Positions 24,392-35,459 of a stretch of DNA of 64,000 nucleotides are shown in pieces. Every line of letters begins with the position of its first letter. Position 1 is the stretch's first letter. Both the position numbers and the translations under genes were made by a program. This DNA comes from Pegea sp. RAD2-039. Lineage: Eukaryota; Chordata; Thaliacea; Salpida; Salpidae. The stretch lies in the NCBI GenBank assembly GCA_034620365.1, contig JAQGEQ010000363.1:744001-808000 (forward strand). The letters run 5' to 3'. The notes under the pieces are model-generated. The model was not told the DNA's origin, did no database searches, and worked only from the letters and a program-made list of their open reading frames with translations.

Positions 24392-26263
24392 AGATTTATT
24401 TGTGTTGTTGGAGACACTTTGACACGCGACTAATTTCAATTCTTTACTTGTAGGAGAGTCATGATCTTGAGAACACACGGAGTTCATCACTAGCTCATGT
24501 ATGTAAGAGTAGAAGTTGGACGGTGGAATCATCTGCCGTCGGTAAAACTGAAATCAAGATTTGATATTATTAATGATTCGAATAAAAATGATTAATGTAC
24601 TTGTAAGGAGTTTAAAAAATCTTCAAGAGTCAACTTGGTGATTTTCTTTTTGCAAATTTGACTTGATCTTCCAAAGTTCTGAAGTTTCTCTGATGCGTCG
24701 AGTCTGTGAAATGTTTGAAAGTTTAGTTTGAAATAAAAAGTTTCAATCATTTAGCAATCGAGAAAAGATCATTTTCAGTTTATAAAGACACAAATGATTG
24801 ATCTGTCTCAGAAATGCTTTTTATCAACAAACAGAACCCAAAAAATACAGAAATATGAAGCTTCTAGAAGCTTACTTCAGCGGATTCTCATATCGACGAC
24901 GTTTTCTCAGCAAATAAGGATTTTCAGCTTCTAACCCATGTGCTACTTGAAAACAACCAATAAGTTTGTGGGCTGAATGTCGAGATATGATTAGGGTCAA
25001 TAAATGCTTGAGAAACATCTACAATCAACGAAAGGAATAAGTTTGTTGAGAAATGTCGAAAACAAACTTACTCTTGAGGAAATCTCCAACACCTTCCCTA
25101 CACCGCTCTCAGCATCTTCTAACCCCATCTCCCACGTGACAAGAAACGAATAAGAATAGATCTCATTTGCATTTAGTAAGAATGGAGAAGCTCGTGGATT
25201 AGTGATGACTGGAGGTAAGTTTGAAGGATTAGGAGTTCTTGAACAAGGTTTGATGAAGATTTCTTGCTGAGGAGGTGGTTTTGAAAGATATCTATGCTAA
25301 AATATTCAATCAATGATTAAAAAATGAATTTATTTTCTCCAAGTAAACGTGTGATTAACAACAAATGATTCATCAATTTTTACAAAGCTTATAAATGGAA
25401 TGGATACAAAAGTAATTGTAAGTATGTACTGAGTAGTTAAAAGAGGAAAAGTTTGATTAAAAACAGAAATATCTTCGAGAATTTACATTTAAATAAATTT
25501 TGATAAATCTGTTGACTTTGATTTAGAAAAAAATCATTTAATCAAAATATCTATAAGATTTACTTACATCATATTTGTGCATCAAAGAGTCAAATCTTGA
25601 TTGAGTTCTCCCCTTGTAAGCAAGCAATGAAGGATTTGGAATAAAGCCTATGTCAAAGAAGGTTATAGTAAAGAGTTAAAAAAAAATTGAAATAAGCAAC
25701 AAAATAAATATATAAAACAAGATACCAAAAAATTGAAAGTGAATTTCTAGGTACAGAAATAAATCAAATCTAAAACTTACTTGAAAGTGATAAATGACAT
25801 TTTTCAAGAAGCGCAAGAAAGAATTGGTTATGAAGTTGTATGTCTGCAGGTTTCAGTAACCTTTGGGCAACTATATCGAATTCCTCTTTTGTCATTTTAT
25901 GCATAAGCCAAGCTTTAATGTTATTCCAATATCTAAAATGAAAATATTCAAAGCTTGCTCAATGTGATGAAAATTCTTACTCTTTTTCATGAACACCAAG
26001 AACTTTAACCAACTTCTTTTTAATTTGTATCAATTTTTCATTAGCATAAGTGGAATTCACATTTAAAAGATCTAGCAAACAAAAATTAACATTAAACTAA
26101 AATATCTAAAGTTTATATAGTTAAACTGTAACCAACTTTATAAAATTTTTTATAATGTTTCAAATATTTATTAATTGATTTTTTAGAGATATCTTAAATA
26201 TAAATTAAAACTAAATTTAGTTATTCAATTAATTTTATTTAAGTAACTTAAAAACTTACCCAT
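24374..26263 (-). CDS. TADA1: TADA1 (ADA1-type SAGA/STAGA core subunit)
   Basis: A histone-fold subunit of the SAGA histone acetyltransferase complex. Eight exons on the - strand: 26260-26263 (only ATGG), 25981-26071, 25781-25932, 25568-25647, 25072-25296, 24876-25018, 24601-24703, 24374-24547, totalling 323 aa (human 335). The N-terminal region EYWNNIKAWLMHKMTKEEFD and LLKPADIQLHNQFFLALL is the conserved ADA1 domain. Residues SYSFLVTWEMGLEDAESGVG mark the histone-fold region, followed by a LISRH segment like the human SVVSRRKAYR. The C-terminus (QMIPPSNFYSYIHELVMN) matches the family but the last ~25 residues are unconserved; an alternative donor CAA|GTAAAG in that stretch cannot be excluded. 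Three further 5' exons are A+T-rich, the 3' exons less so. No clear leader acceptor precedes the ATG. Confidence 0.88.
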
Positions 26264-26689
26264 AATTCAAGTTTTTCCAAATTCAATATTAGAGATCTAT
26301 TGATAATTTATAAATAATCATAAATTTGGTAGAAAACCTTAATTCAGAAAACTACTGAAATTCAAATGTATGATAACAATTTCTTAACAACAAAATTTAA
26401 TTATATAATTTGTAATAAAGGATGAGAAACATGTAGAAACAACCTTGCTAGTGCCAATGAAAGAAATTCAGATGAATTAAATCTTCTCATAATATCAGTT
26501 TTATAACAGTAGAATAAATACATACCACATAATAATTTATAGTTTATACCAGTTCAGTAAGAAACAAAAACAAATAGTTTCTAACCAATTAAAAACAAAA
26601 TCTACTTAAAAATTGAAATAAGTTAAATCAAATAGAATCTTTTTAAACAAATGATTGTTACTTTTTGAAGTTAATAACTTTTAAAGTAT

Positions 26690-27232
26690 TTAATCTTCTC
26701 CAGCAGGTAAAGCATCAGTAAGTCGCCTGACAAACTTGATACGAAGCTCTGTTATATCATCACCTTTAAGGACATCTTTTACAAACCATGTTACAACCTC
26801 CATTTGGAGCATTTCAAGAGCACCAGTAATCACACCACAGAGAATATTTGAGTAATTTAAATTTTTATGATTATCTGGTAGATCAACAAACTCAACTAAA
26901 GGATTATTGTCCATGAGAAGAGAAAACTCATCATTAGCAGGAGACCATTTAGCTACTGTAGGTGTAATGTTTAAATACATTTTAAAAGCAACCTTTGATA
27001 ATACTTCAGCAGTATCTCTTAAGTCTTGACATTTTCCAGTGTTAGAATGAGCCATGAAATCTTCTACCAGTCGTACTCCTATATTATATCCCATTTTTTC
27101 TAGCTGTTTGTTTACATCTTCATCATTTTCAAAGTCTTTAATCAACTGGGATACTAATGCTCCATATGTAAGAGTAAAGAGTTCGCCCACAATTTTTTTA
27201 CTTTCAAAAGATTTTGTTCCCTGCTTTGACAT
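26690..27232 (-). CDS. TRAPPC3: TRAPPC3 (Bet3), TRAPP tethering complex core subunit
   Basis: A core subunit of the TRAPP complexes, GEFs/tethers for Rab1/Ypt1 and Rab11 in ER-Golgi and Golgi traffic. The uninterrupted 180-codon frame equals the human length and aligns without gaps: ESKK near the start, LFTLTYGALVSQL, NDEDVNKQLEKMGYNIGVRL, FKMYLNITPTVAKWSP, DEFSLLMDNNPLVEFVDLPD, and the LPAGED end. Cys68, the residue palmitoylated in mammals, is conserved in GKCQD. The coding region is intronless here. A strong acceptor (CTGTTTTTTAACAG, AG at 27251-27252) lies 18 bases before the ATG. TADA1 follows on the same strand about 430 bases downstream. Confidence 0.98.
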   Translation of the reverse strand: MSKQGTKSFESKKIVGELFTLTYGALVSQLIKDFENDEDVNKQLEKMGYNIGVRLVEDFMAHSNTGKCQDLRDTAEVLSKVAFKMYLNITPTVAKWSPANDEFSLLMDNNPLVEFVDLPDNHKNLNYSNILCGVITGALEMLQMEVVTWFVKDVLKGDDITELRIKFVRRLTDALPAGED

Positions 27233-27252
27233 TATTATTGTTTATATAAGCT

Positions 27253-29007
27253 GTTAAAAAACAGATAAAAATTATAAGTATTCAATATGTAAAATTGATA
27301 ACAATATAACAAAAAGTAAAATAATAAAAATTATATTAAAAGTAAAATGATTTTCTAAAAATGTTACACTTTATTATAATCAAAGTAGTAGAATAATTTT
27401 ATAAATTATAACCTCTAAAGCCAAAATTCATATCAATTACTTATAAAAAAAAATTAAAGATAGATATTAAATTTAGTTAAAGTAAATCATGTCATTTAAC
27501 AAAAAATCTCAACAAATGATATTATTGGAGTTACTCTGAAAAATATATATTGATAAAAATAAATCCTTTTGAAGTAAATGCACTATATTTATCTATATCA
27601 TTTAAACATAAAGTAACTTATAATAAGATAATGTTCTATTAACACAAATATAAAATTATAATAATTATTATAATAAAATGTATATGTTTTCTGTGTACAA
27701 ATGTTTAAATCAAAACAAATCAGTCTAAATTTTAAATCTTTCTAAATTTATAAACAAAAGTTAAATAAGTTTAAAAGCTAAAATTTGTCAGTTTAACTTT
27801 TGCTTTCAGCATGATTTTAATGTCTACTACAATAAAATATTGAATAATTAGAAACTTTTGGTTATTGAAATTCGCTATTGAAATACTCACTAAGTTAGAT
27901 GAAGTAACTCATAATAACTCGAAAAAGAATTTTATACAAAAGATATCTTTAAAAAAATGTTTAATAGTTTTTTTTTTCTTTTGCAGTCTATAGACCATTA
28001 GTAAGGGCATTAATAAAGTTTACTGATAACAAATTTTACAATTATATCGAAATAAGTTTGTGACCTGTAGTTTTCAATTTCTTACAAATAATGTGCGAAC
28101 AAAGTACAGCAATAGTAAAACTTTTGTTTGCAAATAATATTTTCTACGCTGGTCGTTCTTTACTTCAAATAGTTATTTTCCCATCTCATCTAAAATAATG
28201 AGAGCTTTCTGAAACATCCCTAAAAATTCTATTGCTGTTGCGAAGTCCAACTTGGCTCATTAGCTGAAGAAATTTGATAAAATCTACTCACAACTTCTAC
28301 AAATTGTTTAGGTACTATATAAGAGCTACAGACACTTGGTAATGGCATCTAACTCCAATATCAAACACGAGTTCTAAACAATCAAAACTGCTCTTAGTTT
28401 AAAGTTAACTTTATAGCAACTATAATTGACTTTAATTCAAAAATTATTAGGCTGTTCTCAGTCAGCAACTAAATAAACTCTAAATGTAAGTTTTTGTATT
28501 AAAAGCAGGTTTGTAGGTTGAAAGAATATTGCAAGTTTGCATATATATTTTAGATTTTTCTATTCCTGGTGTAGAAGAGATAAAAAAAATCTTTGATTGT
28601 TATTTCTCAATTCAATAAACCTCGAAAAACAATGTATTCCAAAGAGCTGTTATTTATTTTATTTATGTCCAAACAATTAGCTAAACAAACCTAAAAATAA
28701 AATAGTTTGAAATATTCTACGAGTAATACAAGATGAACAGCTTAGAAACGTTAGCTTTTACTTTAGCAAAGTCTTTTCATCTCACCTCTAAGTAGCAAAG
28801 AGTCAATTTTAAAGTTAATTATAACTTTTTCGTGAAGGCTAATATAATAGCAAAATCCAAATTTACATGAAGTACCTTTTTTGTTATTTTTAATTTATTA
28901 TTTGATACTTTTTGTGGCGGATTGAAACAGTGAGAAATCAAAACGTCTAAAATATTCAGATGTAATTCAACTTAGTAAATTGCATCCTCGCTATAAGGGT
29001 TACCACT
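27253..29007. other. Intergenic, nothing recognised
   Basis: A+T-rich sequence upstream of TRAPPC3 with no supported exon, RNA or repeat copy. Confidence 0.5.
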
Positions 29008-29122
29008 AACCAGGCCGGTTTAAGCCGAAAAGTAGATTTAATTAATTCAGCTAAGATCAATGTTTTCCTGAATGGAGATCACTGGAAAGCTGACAGTAAA
29101 TCCATTTTTACGCTTATGTAAA
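29008..29122 (+). repeat. Third, partial copy of the Tigger-flank segment
   Basis: About 110 bases (from CAGGCCGGTTTAAGCCG through GATCACTGGAAAGCTGACAG) nearly repeat the sequence at about 30735-30840 and 33655-33760, where it leads into transposase. Here it runs into unrelated sequence with repeated ATCACGTGACA words. It is a fragment of the same element or duplication. Confidence 0.8.
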
Positions 29123-29446
29123 ATGAAATTAAATCACGTGACACAAGTGAAGCTGAATCACGTGACATATGAGAAATTGAATCAAATGAGAAAAAAGTGA
29201 AACTTCTGAAAGAACGAATGAAATGGAAGACAAAAAGTAAAAAATAATTCTATTAGAAATTTTCAAACTATTTTTTCGATTTTTTTTCTGAACAGCTGAA
29301 ATCGATTTGATAATATCTGAAAACCGGATGCTGAAGAAGATTCCAACAAGAGGATTATTATCTTCGAGTCATCATCTTCCCTAGAAGATGAAAACTCCGT
29401 CGATTTACAAATCAACAAAAAGTTCAAAAACAAGAAAAAAATCTAG

Positions 29447-29604
29447 CTAATGGGGTATTAGAAGATAATCTCATGGATGAAGATCAAGCGGATGTAGACG
29501 ATGGCGTGATAAAAATGGATGTTGGTCTTCCGAACTGTGAAGTAAGGAATCAAGAAAGACCAATGAAAATTCGAAGAAGAAGAAAGAGACCTCCAATTTT
29601 ATTG
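29447..29604 (+). other. Exon-like open segment in unit A
   Basis: 52 open codons after two leading bases end at a donor TTATTG|GTGAGA. The peptide begins NGVLEDNLMDEDQAD, is acidic, and then turns basic (MKIRRRRKRPP), as in a nuclear protein. In unit A the bases before it read ATCTAG, a poorer acceptor than in unit B. Not recognised; it may be a piece of a host gene or of the transposon. Confidence 0.35.
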
Positions 29605-29828
29605 GTGAGATAACTCTTCCAACTTTCAGACTTTTCATAATATAATGAAGCAGAAACTACCCAATTGCTGGAAACTGTTAATAAAAGGGAGAACCGTTTA
29701 TTACCATACTTAAAAGCTTACATAAGTTTCACTTTCTGTATTAACTGAAAATATATTAACAAAATTATACTTTGAAACCCATGAAATTATATAGCATGCG
29801 ATAAAATATATCTTAATGTATTAATTTA

Positions 29829-30005
29829 TTATTTATATAAAATTATATTTAACAACTTTGGAATAAATGAATTTATTTCACCTTTGTCAATACTGTCTAG
29901 AACAAACTTAAATAAATAGAGACATGGTATCTGTACGACATCATCATCATCAGATAATAACGTCCAGTTCCCTAACAAATCACTATACTTGAAATGAATT
30001 TGCTG
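29829..30005 (-). other. PB1-like exon fragment, unit A
   Basis: On the - strand an acceptor TTTGCTTTCAG is followed by an open segment to TAA. It contains HFKYSDLLGNWTLLSDDDD, which resembles the second half of PB1 domains (pattern Y-D-x-x-G-D-x-x-x-L-S-D-x-D, as in TFG or p62). A possible donor GACAAAG|GTGAAA precedes the stop. No N-terminal half of a PB1 domain was found nearby, so this is an isolated exon or a remnant. Confidence 0.35.
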
Positions 30006-30704
30006 CTGAAAGCAAATAAGTAAAGTTAGAAAAATATTTTTGTCAAAAAAATTGTCGCAAAATATTATTATCAATTACAATAGAAAAATTAAACCTAATA
30101 GTAAATACTATATTTATATAATAGATAAATACTATAAGTAAATTTTTGGAAACCATCTAAAATACAAAAAAAAAATTAGAATAAAGAGATTGAAGTAGAA
30201 ATAAAATTCAAAATATCAACTGAATATTAAATAGGAGCAAGAAATATTTATTACTTTTCAAGAATGGTTTTAAAAATATTACAAAGATAGATATGAAAGC
30301 TATTTATTAAAAACAATTTAAAAAGATTAATAAAAAATATTTATCTAATAAAAATTATTATAAAAACTTTTAGATTTTTGAAACTTTAAAAAAGCAAGTA
30401 AAAAACTAATTGAAGAATTTCTTTACTTGAAAACTTAATAAATTCAATTTAAAATTTAGTTATAAGGCAATTTTTTCAAATTTATTTAAATTAAAATGTT
30501 AGACTGAATTCCTTTTTATTGTAGCACAAAATCTATACAAGTTCAAAAACTGATACACGCAGCACGGGTTTGAAATAGAAAAAATAAGTAAACTTAAACA
30601 TATTGACTACCAATGAAAAGGACAAGATTAAATATTATAACACTAACTTAAAAGAAAAATTAAACGTCGCCAACTGACCGTGTGACGACATCCGAGCTAT
30701 AACC

Positions 30705-31660
30705 GCCACTACTAATCCGGCCTCTCGCTAATCCGGCCGGTTTTAGTCGAGAAGTAGATTTAATTAGTTCAGCTAAGATCAATGTTTTCCTGAATGGAGA
30801 TCACTGGAAAGCTGACAGTAAATCCATTTTTACGCTTATCAAAATCAGGCTAATGCTTGGGTCGACCGTGATGTTTTCCGAGATTGGTTTTTTAACTGTT
30901 TCGTTCCCTAAACGAAACAAAAGTTGAGAGAACTTGAACAAGAAGAAAGGGCCATTTTGTTCCTCGACAATTACTACCCATCCAAGTGAGGACGAAATTA
31001 TATCAGCTGATGGCAAAATCACTGCCAAGTTTCTACCTCCAAGTGTTACTGCACTCATACAACCAATGGATCTAGGTGTGCTCGAATCTATCAAAAGGGT
31101 TTATAGAAAGTCGATTCTGAGGGATCTTGTATCACAATCAACCTTCACCATACAGGACTTTTTGAAAAGAATTTACATGATCATATTGTCAATACCGTTG
31201 CATCCGCTTGGGATATGGTAACACCTACTGCTATAAGAATTTCAAAAAAGAAATTGATGCCATTACCAAGCTATTCCATGAAGAACAGTGACCCTTCAGA
31301 AGAAACTACAAACTGCGCGTCTATTCAGCAATTTTCGATGATGAATATAACATTTACAGACGATGATATCAACAACTGGATGAGTTGTAATGGTTCTAGG
31401 TATGAGCACATAGACGAGCGAGGACTTGTTGCACTGATTTCTGGATACAACTAAAAAGAGGCGGATGAAGAAGTTGAAGATGAAAATGATGTTCCACAAT
31501 ATTCAAAGTGTCCATCCTCTCACGGTGACTCTTCTCATATACAAATACAAAAGTAAAGTATTAACATGGGACTACACAAGTAAGTACCTACTGCCAACAA
31601 CTAAAGTAAAACAACAATTGTCTTTGTTCATCAAATGTTCAGCTATTAAAGCTAGCTAAC
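30705..31660 (+). pseudogene. Decayed Tigger/Jerky (pogo-type) DDE transposase, copy A
   Basis: Fragments of a CENP-B/Tigger/Jerky-like transposase lie in several frames. They include NQANAWVDRDVFRDWFF, then AKFLPPSVTALIQPMDLGVL and RKSILRDLVSQSTF, and a C-terminal DDINNWMSCNG/ISGYN region followed by an acidic tail. The LPP-VTALIQPMDxGV motif is diagnostic for DDE_1 transposases. The catalytic DN-APSHP-type region is broken here (the aspartate is not legible in frame). Frameshifts and stops interrupt it several times. The upstream sequence has two direct CTAATCCGGCC words. Nonfunctional. Confidence 0.85.
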
Positions 31661-32040
31661 TGAGTTTATAAATCTTTTTATCTATAACGTATACCACAAA
31701 AAGATTATGATATAGCTTATGATTAAAAAATTGTTTATTAGTAAACCTTTGGTATAAGTTCATTCTTATTTAGGATTTCATATGGAAACTTAGTCAAGTA
31801 AAAAATTACATACGTCAGTTCCAAATTTTGTTTGGATTTTAATTTACATAAAATATTAAAGCAGATTAAATAAATTTTGCTACTAGACTGGTACAATTCT
31901 TATTTAACAAATTTTTTTATGAATTTTATTTGATAATTTTATAATCTTTATATTATTGTGGAAAAGTTATCAGTAGGTTGTATCAATAAAATATAAGATC
32001 TCTTTAAAAGTTGAACTCTTTTACTGCAAATTAGTGCAAG

Positions 32041-32561
32041 ATTAAATGTGACAACACCTGATGCTGCCATCTGGAGCAAGTATCACATAAAAACTTATTA
32101 AGGAAACACAAGATCAGTTATAAATTGGATAAACTTTTATTTATTTCTCAGAAACAACATTGACTGTCGAAAGACCTTTGGAAGAGGCACAAGGAACAGA
32201 AGTTACTAATGTGTACAACTTTAAGCTGAAGAAATACAACAAAGTCTGTGAGAAGATAAATAAAGCTACTTCTTTTAACATCAAGAGTAGTTTTGAATAT
32301 GCACAGCGAGGGAGCACCATGACCTAGTAACCGGATGTAACTAACTTTCTACTTCATCTGATTATTGATGTTACAGTTACAGTATTGACGGTAATCAGTC
32401 GACAACCAATTTCTACCACTCTTTGTTAAATCGATGTATAATTACATCTGATAGAATTGATTGCAAGCCGGATCATCCGTCTTTAGTTCATGATGAAGAG
32501 TGACTCTTCTACAGGTAGAGATCTCAACATCCGGGTGGTTTTAATTAATTGATTTTTGTTC
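32041..32561 (+). other. Spacer between duplication units with an exon-like segment
   Basis: These bases are not shared by the two units. Within them an acceptor (TTTATTTCTCAG) at 32151 is followed by 57 open codons to TAG at 32327. The peptide contains ERPLEEAQGTEVTNVYNFKL and KVCEKINKATSF. It looks like a terminal exon and enters in the same phase as the exon-like segments of units A and B. The family is not recognised. Confidence 0.35.
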
Positions 32562-32563
32562 AG

Positions 32564-32736
32564 CTAATGGGGTATTAGAAGATAATCTCATGGATGAAGA
32601 TCATGCCGATGTAGATCTAGCGGATGTAGACGATGGCGTGATAAAAATGGATGTTGGTCTTCCGAACTGTGAAGTAAGGAATCAAGAAAGACCAATGAAA
32701 ATTCGAAGAAGAAAAAAGAGACCTCCAATTTTATTG
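32564..32736 (+). other. Exon-like open segment in unit B
   Basis: A good acceptor (GATTTTTGTTCAG) precedes 57 open codons ending at TTATTG|GTGAGA. It matches the unit A segment except for 15 extra bases that duplicate part of an Asp-Val-Asp acidic run (HADVDLADVDDG against QADVDDG), an in-frame change. Product not recognised. Confidence 0.38.
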
Positions 32737-32960
32737 GTGAGATAACTCTTCCAACTTTCAGACTTTTCATAATATAATGAAGCAGAAACTACCCAATTGC
32801 TGGAAACTGTTAATAAAAGGGAGAACCATTTATTTCCATACTTATAAGCTTACATAAGTTTCACTTTCTGTATTAACTGAAAATATATTAACAAAATCAT
32901 ACTTTGAAACCCATGAAGTTATATAGCATGCGATAAAATATATTTTAATGTATTAATTTA

Positions 32961-33137
32961 TTATTTATATAAAATTATATTTAACAACTTTGGAATAAAT
33001 GAATTTATTTCACCTTTGTCAATACTGTCTAGAACAAACTTAAATAAATAGAGACATGTTATCTGTACAAAATCATCATCATCAGATAATAACGTCCCAT
33101 TCCCTACCAAATCACTATACTTGAAATGAATTTGCTG
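32961..33137 (-). other. PB1-like exon fragment, unit B
   Basis: Copy of the - strand open segment at 29829-30005 with only a few changes (KYSDLVGNGTLLSDDDD), same acceptor and same stop. The frame is intact in both copies. See unit A for the domain argument. Confidence 0.35.
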
Positions 33138-33627
33138 CTGAAAGCAAATAAGTAAAGTGAGAATATTAAATAGGAGCAAGAAATATTTATTACTTTTCAA
33201 GAATGGTTTAAAAATATTACAAAGATAGATATGAAAGCTATTTATTAAAAACGATTTAAATAGAAGATTTATAAAAATTATTATAACAACTTTTAGATTT
33301 TTGAAACTTTATAAAAGCAAGTCTAAAAATAATTGAAGAATTTCTTTACTTGAAAACTTAATAAATTCATTTAAAATTTAGTTATAAGGCAATTTTTTCA
33401 AATTTATTTAAATTAAAATGTTAGACTGAATTCCTTTTTATTGTAGCACAAAATCTATACAAGTTCGAAAACTGATACACGCAGCACAGATTTGAAATAG
33501 AAAAAATAAATAAACTTAAACATATTGACTACCAATGAAAAGGACAAGTTTAAATATTATAACACTAACTTAGAAGAAAAATTAAACGTCGTCAAATGAC
33601 CGTGTGACGACATCCTAGCTATAATCG

Positions 33628-34583
33628 CCACTACTAATCCGGCCTCTCGCTAATCCGGCCGGTTTTAGTCGAGAAGTAGATTTAATTAGTTCAACTAAGA
33701 TCAATGTTTTCCTGAATGGAGATGACTGGAAAGCTGACAGTAAATCCATTTTTACGCTTATCAAAATCAGGCTAATGCTTGGGTCGACCGTGATGTTTTC
33801 CGAGATTGGTTTTTTAACTGTTTCGTTCCCTAAACGAAACAAAAGCTGAGAGAACTTGGACAAGAAGAAAGGGCCATTTTGTACTTCGACAATTGCTCTG
33901 CCCATCCAAGTGAGGACAAAATTTCATCAGCTGATGGCAAAATCACTGGCAAGTTTCTACCTCCAAGTGTTACTGCACTCATACAACCAATGGATCAAGG
34001 TGTGCTCGAATCTATCAAAAAGTTTTATAGAAAGTCGATTCTGAGGGATCTTGTATCACAATCAACTTTCATCATACAGAACCTTTTGAAAAGAATTTAC
34101 ATGATCAAAATTGTCGATACTGTTGCATCCGCTTGGGATATAGTAACACCTACTGCTATAAGAATTTCATAAAAGAAATTGATGCCATCAGCAAGCTCTT
34201 CCATGCAGAACAGTAACCCTTCGGAAAAAACTACAAACAGCGAGTTTATTCAGCAATTTTTGATGATGAATATCACATTTACAGACGATGATATCCAAAA
34301 TTGGATGAGTTGTAATGGTTCTGGGTATGAACATATAGACGAGCTAGGAATTGTTGCACTGATTTCTGGATACAACTAAAAAGAGGCGGATGAAGAAGTT
34401 GAAGATGAAAATGATGTTCCACAATATTCAAAGTGTCCATCCTCTCACGGTGACTCTTCTCATATACAAATATAAAAGTAAAGTATTATCTTGGGACTAC
34501 ACAATTAAGTACCAACTGCCAACAACTATATTAAAACAAGAATTGTCTTTGTTCATCAAATGTTCAGCTATTAAAGCTAGCTA
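33628..34583 (+). pseudogene. Decayed Tigger/Jerky (pogo-type) DDE transposase, copy B
   Basis: Same fragments as copy A. Here a 97-codon stretch (33879-34172) keeps FDNCSAHPSEDK, i.e. the second catalytic aspartate with its D-N-x-x-x-H-P context, in frame with GKFLPPSVTALIQPMDQGVL. A C-terminal piece DDIQNWMSCNGSGYEHIDEL follows after a stop. The stops before and after show it is inactive, but it gives the clearest view of the family. Confidence 0.87.
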
Positions 34584-35459
34584 ATTGAGTTTATAAAGCT
34601 TTTAATGAATAAACAGAAATTAGATGATATCAATTTTGCAACAAGATTTTATTTTACATCAAAATCTACAACTAACATATTAAAAAAGTCATAGGTATAT
34701 AACTACCAATAAAAGATTTATACAATTGAATCTATTTTTAAAAGCTGATTAATTTTATTGCAGAATAGATTTAATACATAATTTATAATAGTTCAGATAA
34801 ATTACATTCTACTAATTAAATGAGAAAATTGTTTTACAAATTATTCAACTAAACATCCTGAAGAAATAAACTAAAACTACAATTAGGTAAAGCTTTATTT
34901 TGACTAGAAATTTAAACTGTTTAGTCTCATATACTGAAGATTAGTAAACATTAATAAGCATATTACATCTAATATTTTTTTTTCATATTTTGCTTTTTGT
35001 TTGATATTTTAAGATATTCTTTAGCAACTGAGTAATTATGATTTTCAAGCAACGTACTTCAAACTGTTAAACTTAATTTTTTAAATGTTTATTTATAGAC
35101 ATATAACATATACCACAAAAAGATTATGATATAGCTTATGATAAAAAAATTGTTTATTAGTAAACCTTTGGTATAAGTTCATTCTTATTCAGTATTTCTT
35201 ATGGAAACTTAGTCAAGTAAAAAATTACATACGTCAGTTCCAAATTTTGTTTGTGTTTTAATTTACGTAAAATATTAAAGCTGATTAAATAAATTTTGCT
35301 ACTAGGCTGGTACAATTCTTATTTAACAAATTTTTTTATGAAATTTTTTTGATAATTTTATAATCTCTATATTATTGTGGAAAAGTTATCAGTAGGTTGT
35401 ATCAGTAAAAAATAAAATCTCTTTAAAAGTTGAACTCTTTTACTGCAAATTAGTGCAAG

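Larger units (their letters stand above)
29445..32040 (+). repeat. Direct duplication, unit A (~2.6 kb)
   Basis: This unit and unit B (32562-35459) share the same order of highly similar blocks: an exon-like segment beginning CTAATGGGGTATTAG, an A+T-rich part with a - strand PB1-like exon, a decayed Tigger/Jerky transposase, and a common end at TTAGTGCAAG. The copies differ by substitutions and indels. Unit A has about 190 extra bases at about 30025-30220, whereas unit B has about 490 extra at about 34605-35095. Only small differences are seen elsewhere, so the duplication looks recent. Confidence 0.88.
32562..35459 (+). repeat. Direct duplication, unit B (~2.9 kb)
   Basis: Second copy of the segment described at 29445-32040, in the same orientation and about 520 bases downstream. 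Relative to unit A it lacks ~190 bases after 33160 and carries ~490 extra at about 34605-35095. Its transposase part is the better preserved of the two. Confidence 0.88.

Noticed and set aside
32588-32770. 60-codon - strand frame rich in His/Leu
   Set aside because: Mirror of the + strand acidic/basic exon-like segment; no independent support.
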